IMG/VR virus record: IMGVR_UViG_3300044457_000021
Span: 1-40,888 of that record
Source: a virus
Length of the DNA: 40,888 bases
Strand: one strand, 5' to 3'
The notes under the pieces are model-generated. The model did no database searches and was not told where the DNA came from. It worked only from the letters and a program-made list of their open reading frames with translations. Below are positions 39,342 through 40,888 of this stretch, in pieces (position 1 is the first letter of the stretch; the number at the start of each line of letters is the position of its first letter). The translations under genes and the position numbers were made by a program.

Positions 39342-39443
39342 AACCACGAAATACACGAATTGTTAGAATCAAAAATCGCACGAAGACGCGAATCCTGGGT
39401 CTTGTTTCGTGTTGTTCGCAACGGCTTAGTGTATTTCGTGGTT
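39342..39443. repeat. 102-bp palindromic intergenic element
   Basis: AACCACGAAATACAC and GTGTATTTCGTGGTT are perfect 15-bp terminal inverted repeats; the inside has a further, imperfect dyad (CGCACGAAGACGCGAA and TTCGTGTTGTTCGC). Sequences of the kind TTCGTG(T)ATTTCGTGG are common in intergenic DNA of several bacterial phyla, so it is likely a REP/MITE-like host repeat. It lies in the 337-bp gene-free stretch between the 51-aa gene and purA. Confidence 0.65.
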
Positions 39444-39524
39444 CGTACTTCTTGCTCAGCCACAATGCCGCCCGCAATGAAACTGATTGGATGGGGCGAT
39501 GATTTGAGGGGAGGACCCATCCGC

Positions 39525-39544
39525 TATCCCGACACATCGGGATA
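39525..39544 (-). terminator. Hairpin after purA
   Basis: TATCCCGA and TCGGGATA around a CACA loop, 31 bp after the purA stop. No T-run follows on the minus strand, so termination may be partial. Confidence 0.45.
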
Positions 39545-39574
39545 CTGACTCGTTTGGGCGGGAATTGAATGGTC

Positions 39575-40888
39575 CTAAACCGCAAGCCATCGGCCGACGG
39601 CTGAGTCGCGAACGATAATTGTTTGGTCTCGTTCAGGTCCGGTGGAGATCATCCCGATCTCTACGCCGATCTGGTCGGAAAGAAAATCAACGTAATTGCG
39701 CGCGGCCGCAGGCAAGGCGTCCAGCTCGGTTATTCCAACCGTGGAGGATTTCCACCCGGGAAGCGTGGCGTACACCGGTTCGACTCGGCGCAGGTCCTGC
39801 GACACAGCCGGGAACGATGCGATGTCACTGCCGTTGATGCGATAGCCGGTGCAGACTTTGATCTCGTCCAGCGTGTCGAGAACGTCGAGTTTTGTCAGCG
39901 CTACCGACGAGAAGCCGTTGATGTCAGCGGCGTAGCGAGTCGCAAACGCGTCGAACCAACCGCAGCGACGTGGCCTTCCCGTCACAGCCCCATATTCGCG
40001 CCCGCGCTCGCGGATCAGGTTGGCCATCTCTGCTTCGCCTTCCAGCATTTCAGTCGGGAACGGGCCTTCGCCGACTCGAGTCGTGTAGGTGCGAACGATT
40101 CCCAGAACGCCGGTTATGCGATGCGGCGCCAGTCCGGTGCCAATCGCGGCTCCGCCGGCGGTGGTGCTCGAGGACGTAACGAACGGATATGTCCCGTGGT
40201 CTACGTCGAGTAAGGTGGCCTGCGCGCCTTCGATCAAAATCGATCGGCCGTCGCGGGCGGCTTGATTCAGGAAATGCGTGGTGTCGGCGATGAACGGTTC
40301 AAGCCGCTGTGCAAACACCGAAGTCTCTTCGAAAATCTCATCCGCGTTGAGCCGCGTCCCGCCGTACGCTTCGATGATTCGATTCGCATCTTCCAGATTG
40401 CGCTCGATTCGCGAGCGCAAGACTTCAGGGACAAGAGCATCGGCTACACGAATGCCTCGACGACCGGCTTTGTCTTCGTAGGCCGGGCCAATCCCTCGAA
40501 GAGTGGTTCCGACGCGTTCGTTGCCGAGACGTTCTTCGCTGGTGTGATCGAGCGCGCGATGGTAGGGAAGTATCAGGTGGGCACGCGAGCTGACGCGGAT
40601 TCGCTCCGGAGTAATCGAGACTCCTTTTTCCGCCAGTTGATCCGCCTCTTCGAAAAACGCTTTCGGATCGATCACCATTCCGTTACCGAGCACACAGACT
40701 TTGCCCGGATGAATCACGCCGGACGGCAACAAGCGAAGGACGAAAGCTCTGTCGCCGACATAGACCGAGTGACCGGCGTTATGGCCGCCCTGGTAACGCG
40801 CGACAATATCGAACCGCTCGGCCAACAGGTCGACGATCTTTCCTTTTCCTTCATCACCCCACTGGGCGCCGATAACTACGATTATCAT
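39575..40888 (-). CDS. purA: Adenylosuccinate synthetase
   Basis: Catalyses the first committed step of AMP synthesis from IMP (IMP + aspartate + GTP to adenylosuccinate). The 437-aa protein is complete: the P-loop-like GAQWGDEGKGK with the catalytic Asp at the N-terminus, GGHNAGH with the catalytic His, TLRGIGPAYEDKAGRRGIR, GAQATLLDVDHGTYPFVTSS, the loop TYTTRVGEGPFPTE, TGRPRRCGWFDA and TKLDVLD. The ATG is the last base triplet of the window, so an upstream start cannot be excluded but is unlikely. It is a core host gene and marks the chromosomal side of the prophage. Confidence 0.97.
   Translation of the reverse strand: MIIVVIGAQWGDEGKGKIVDLLAERFDIVARYQGGHNAGHSVYVGDRAFVLRLLPSGVIHPGKVCVLGNGMVIDPKAFFEEADQLAEKGVSITPERIRVSSRAHLILPYHRALDHTSEERLGNERVGTTLRGIGPAYEDKAGRRGIRVADALVPEVLRSRIERNLEDANRIIEAYGGTRLNADEIFEETSVFAQRLEPFIADTTHFLNQAARDGRSILIEGAQATLLDVDHGTYPFVTSSSTTAGGAAIGTGLAPHRITGVLGIVRTYTTRVGEGPFPTEMLEGEAEMANLIRERGREYGAVTGRPRRCGWFDAFATRYAADINGFSSVALTKLDVLDTLDEIKVCTGYRINGSDIASFPAVSQDLRRVEPVYATLPGWKSSTVGITELDALPAAARNYVDFLSDQIGVEIGMISTGPERDQTIIVRDSAVGRWLAV

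Overview
The window is a temperate siphovirus-type prophage, about 38 kb of it, ending near a bacterial chromosome flank. The flank (38.9-40.9 kb) holds a tRNA-Lys(UUU), a small basic protein gene, a palindromic intergenic repeat and purA (adenylosuccinate synthetase), all on the minus strand. The base composition is moderately GC-rich and Shine-Dalgarno sites are of the ordinary GGAG type, so the host is a Gram-negative-like bacterium. The look of PurA and of the intergenic DNA makes me think of Acidobacteriota, but that is only a guess. The left end of the prophage lies outside the window.

Layout. 1-0.8 kb: a divergent repressor/Cro-type switch with two TGCG-N4/5-CGCA palindromes between the genes. 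0.7-2.1 kb: a disturbed region with an 83-bp duplication, two minus-strand loci and overlapping reading frames. 2.1-2.6 kb: 550 bp with no gene but many hairpins, a candidate structured RNA. 2.6-10.5 kb: a tightly overlapping early operon with an alanine-repeat protein, small DNA-binding and zinc-binding proteins, a lambda-O-like initiator whose gene carries four palindromic iterons (probable origin), a ParB-like protein and a multi-HTH protein. 10.5-11.8 kb: a 36-bp lox/dif-shaped dyad followed by a tyrosine recombinase. 11.8-16.5 kb: accessory genes (HExxH phage metallopeptidase-like, Pol X-like nucleotidyltransferase, J-domain protein, zinc finger, VRR-NUC-like nuclease). 16.7-17.6 kb: small membrane proteins that may be the lysis set; no endolysin is recognisable.

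17.6-30.7 kb is a lambda-like packaging, head and tail set: Nu1-like small terminase, GpA-like large terminase, gpW-like connector, gpB-like portal, a fused prohead protease-capsid protein, head-tail joining proteins, tube protein, tail chaperones made by a -1 frameshift on A_AAA_AAA, and a tape measure. 30.8-38.1 kb encodes the tail tip and fibres: a gpJ-like hub with a C-terminal carbohydrate-binding-like domain, a 781-aa fibre-like protein with a bacterial signal peptide, and a second fibre with a classic fibre motif.

How it works together: the switch controls the early operon; the O-like initiator binds the iterons in its own gene; the recombinase acts on a dyad beside it; late transcription then makes heads and tails. 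A 21-bp motif (GTGCCACCCTC + AAAT + stop codon) occurs three times, each at a late-region gene end just before a new gene block, and is the best candidate for a phage-specific control element. The most interesting points are the iteron/ParB/recombinase-plus-dyad group (plasmid-like maintenance functions in an apparently integrated prophage), the structured region at 2.1-2.6 kb, the repeated control motif and the secreted fibre.
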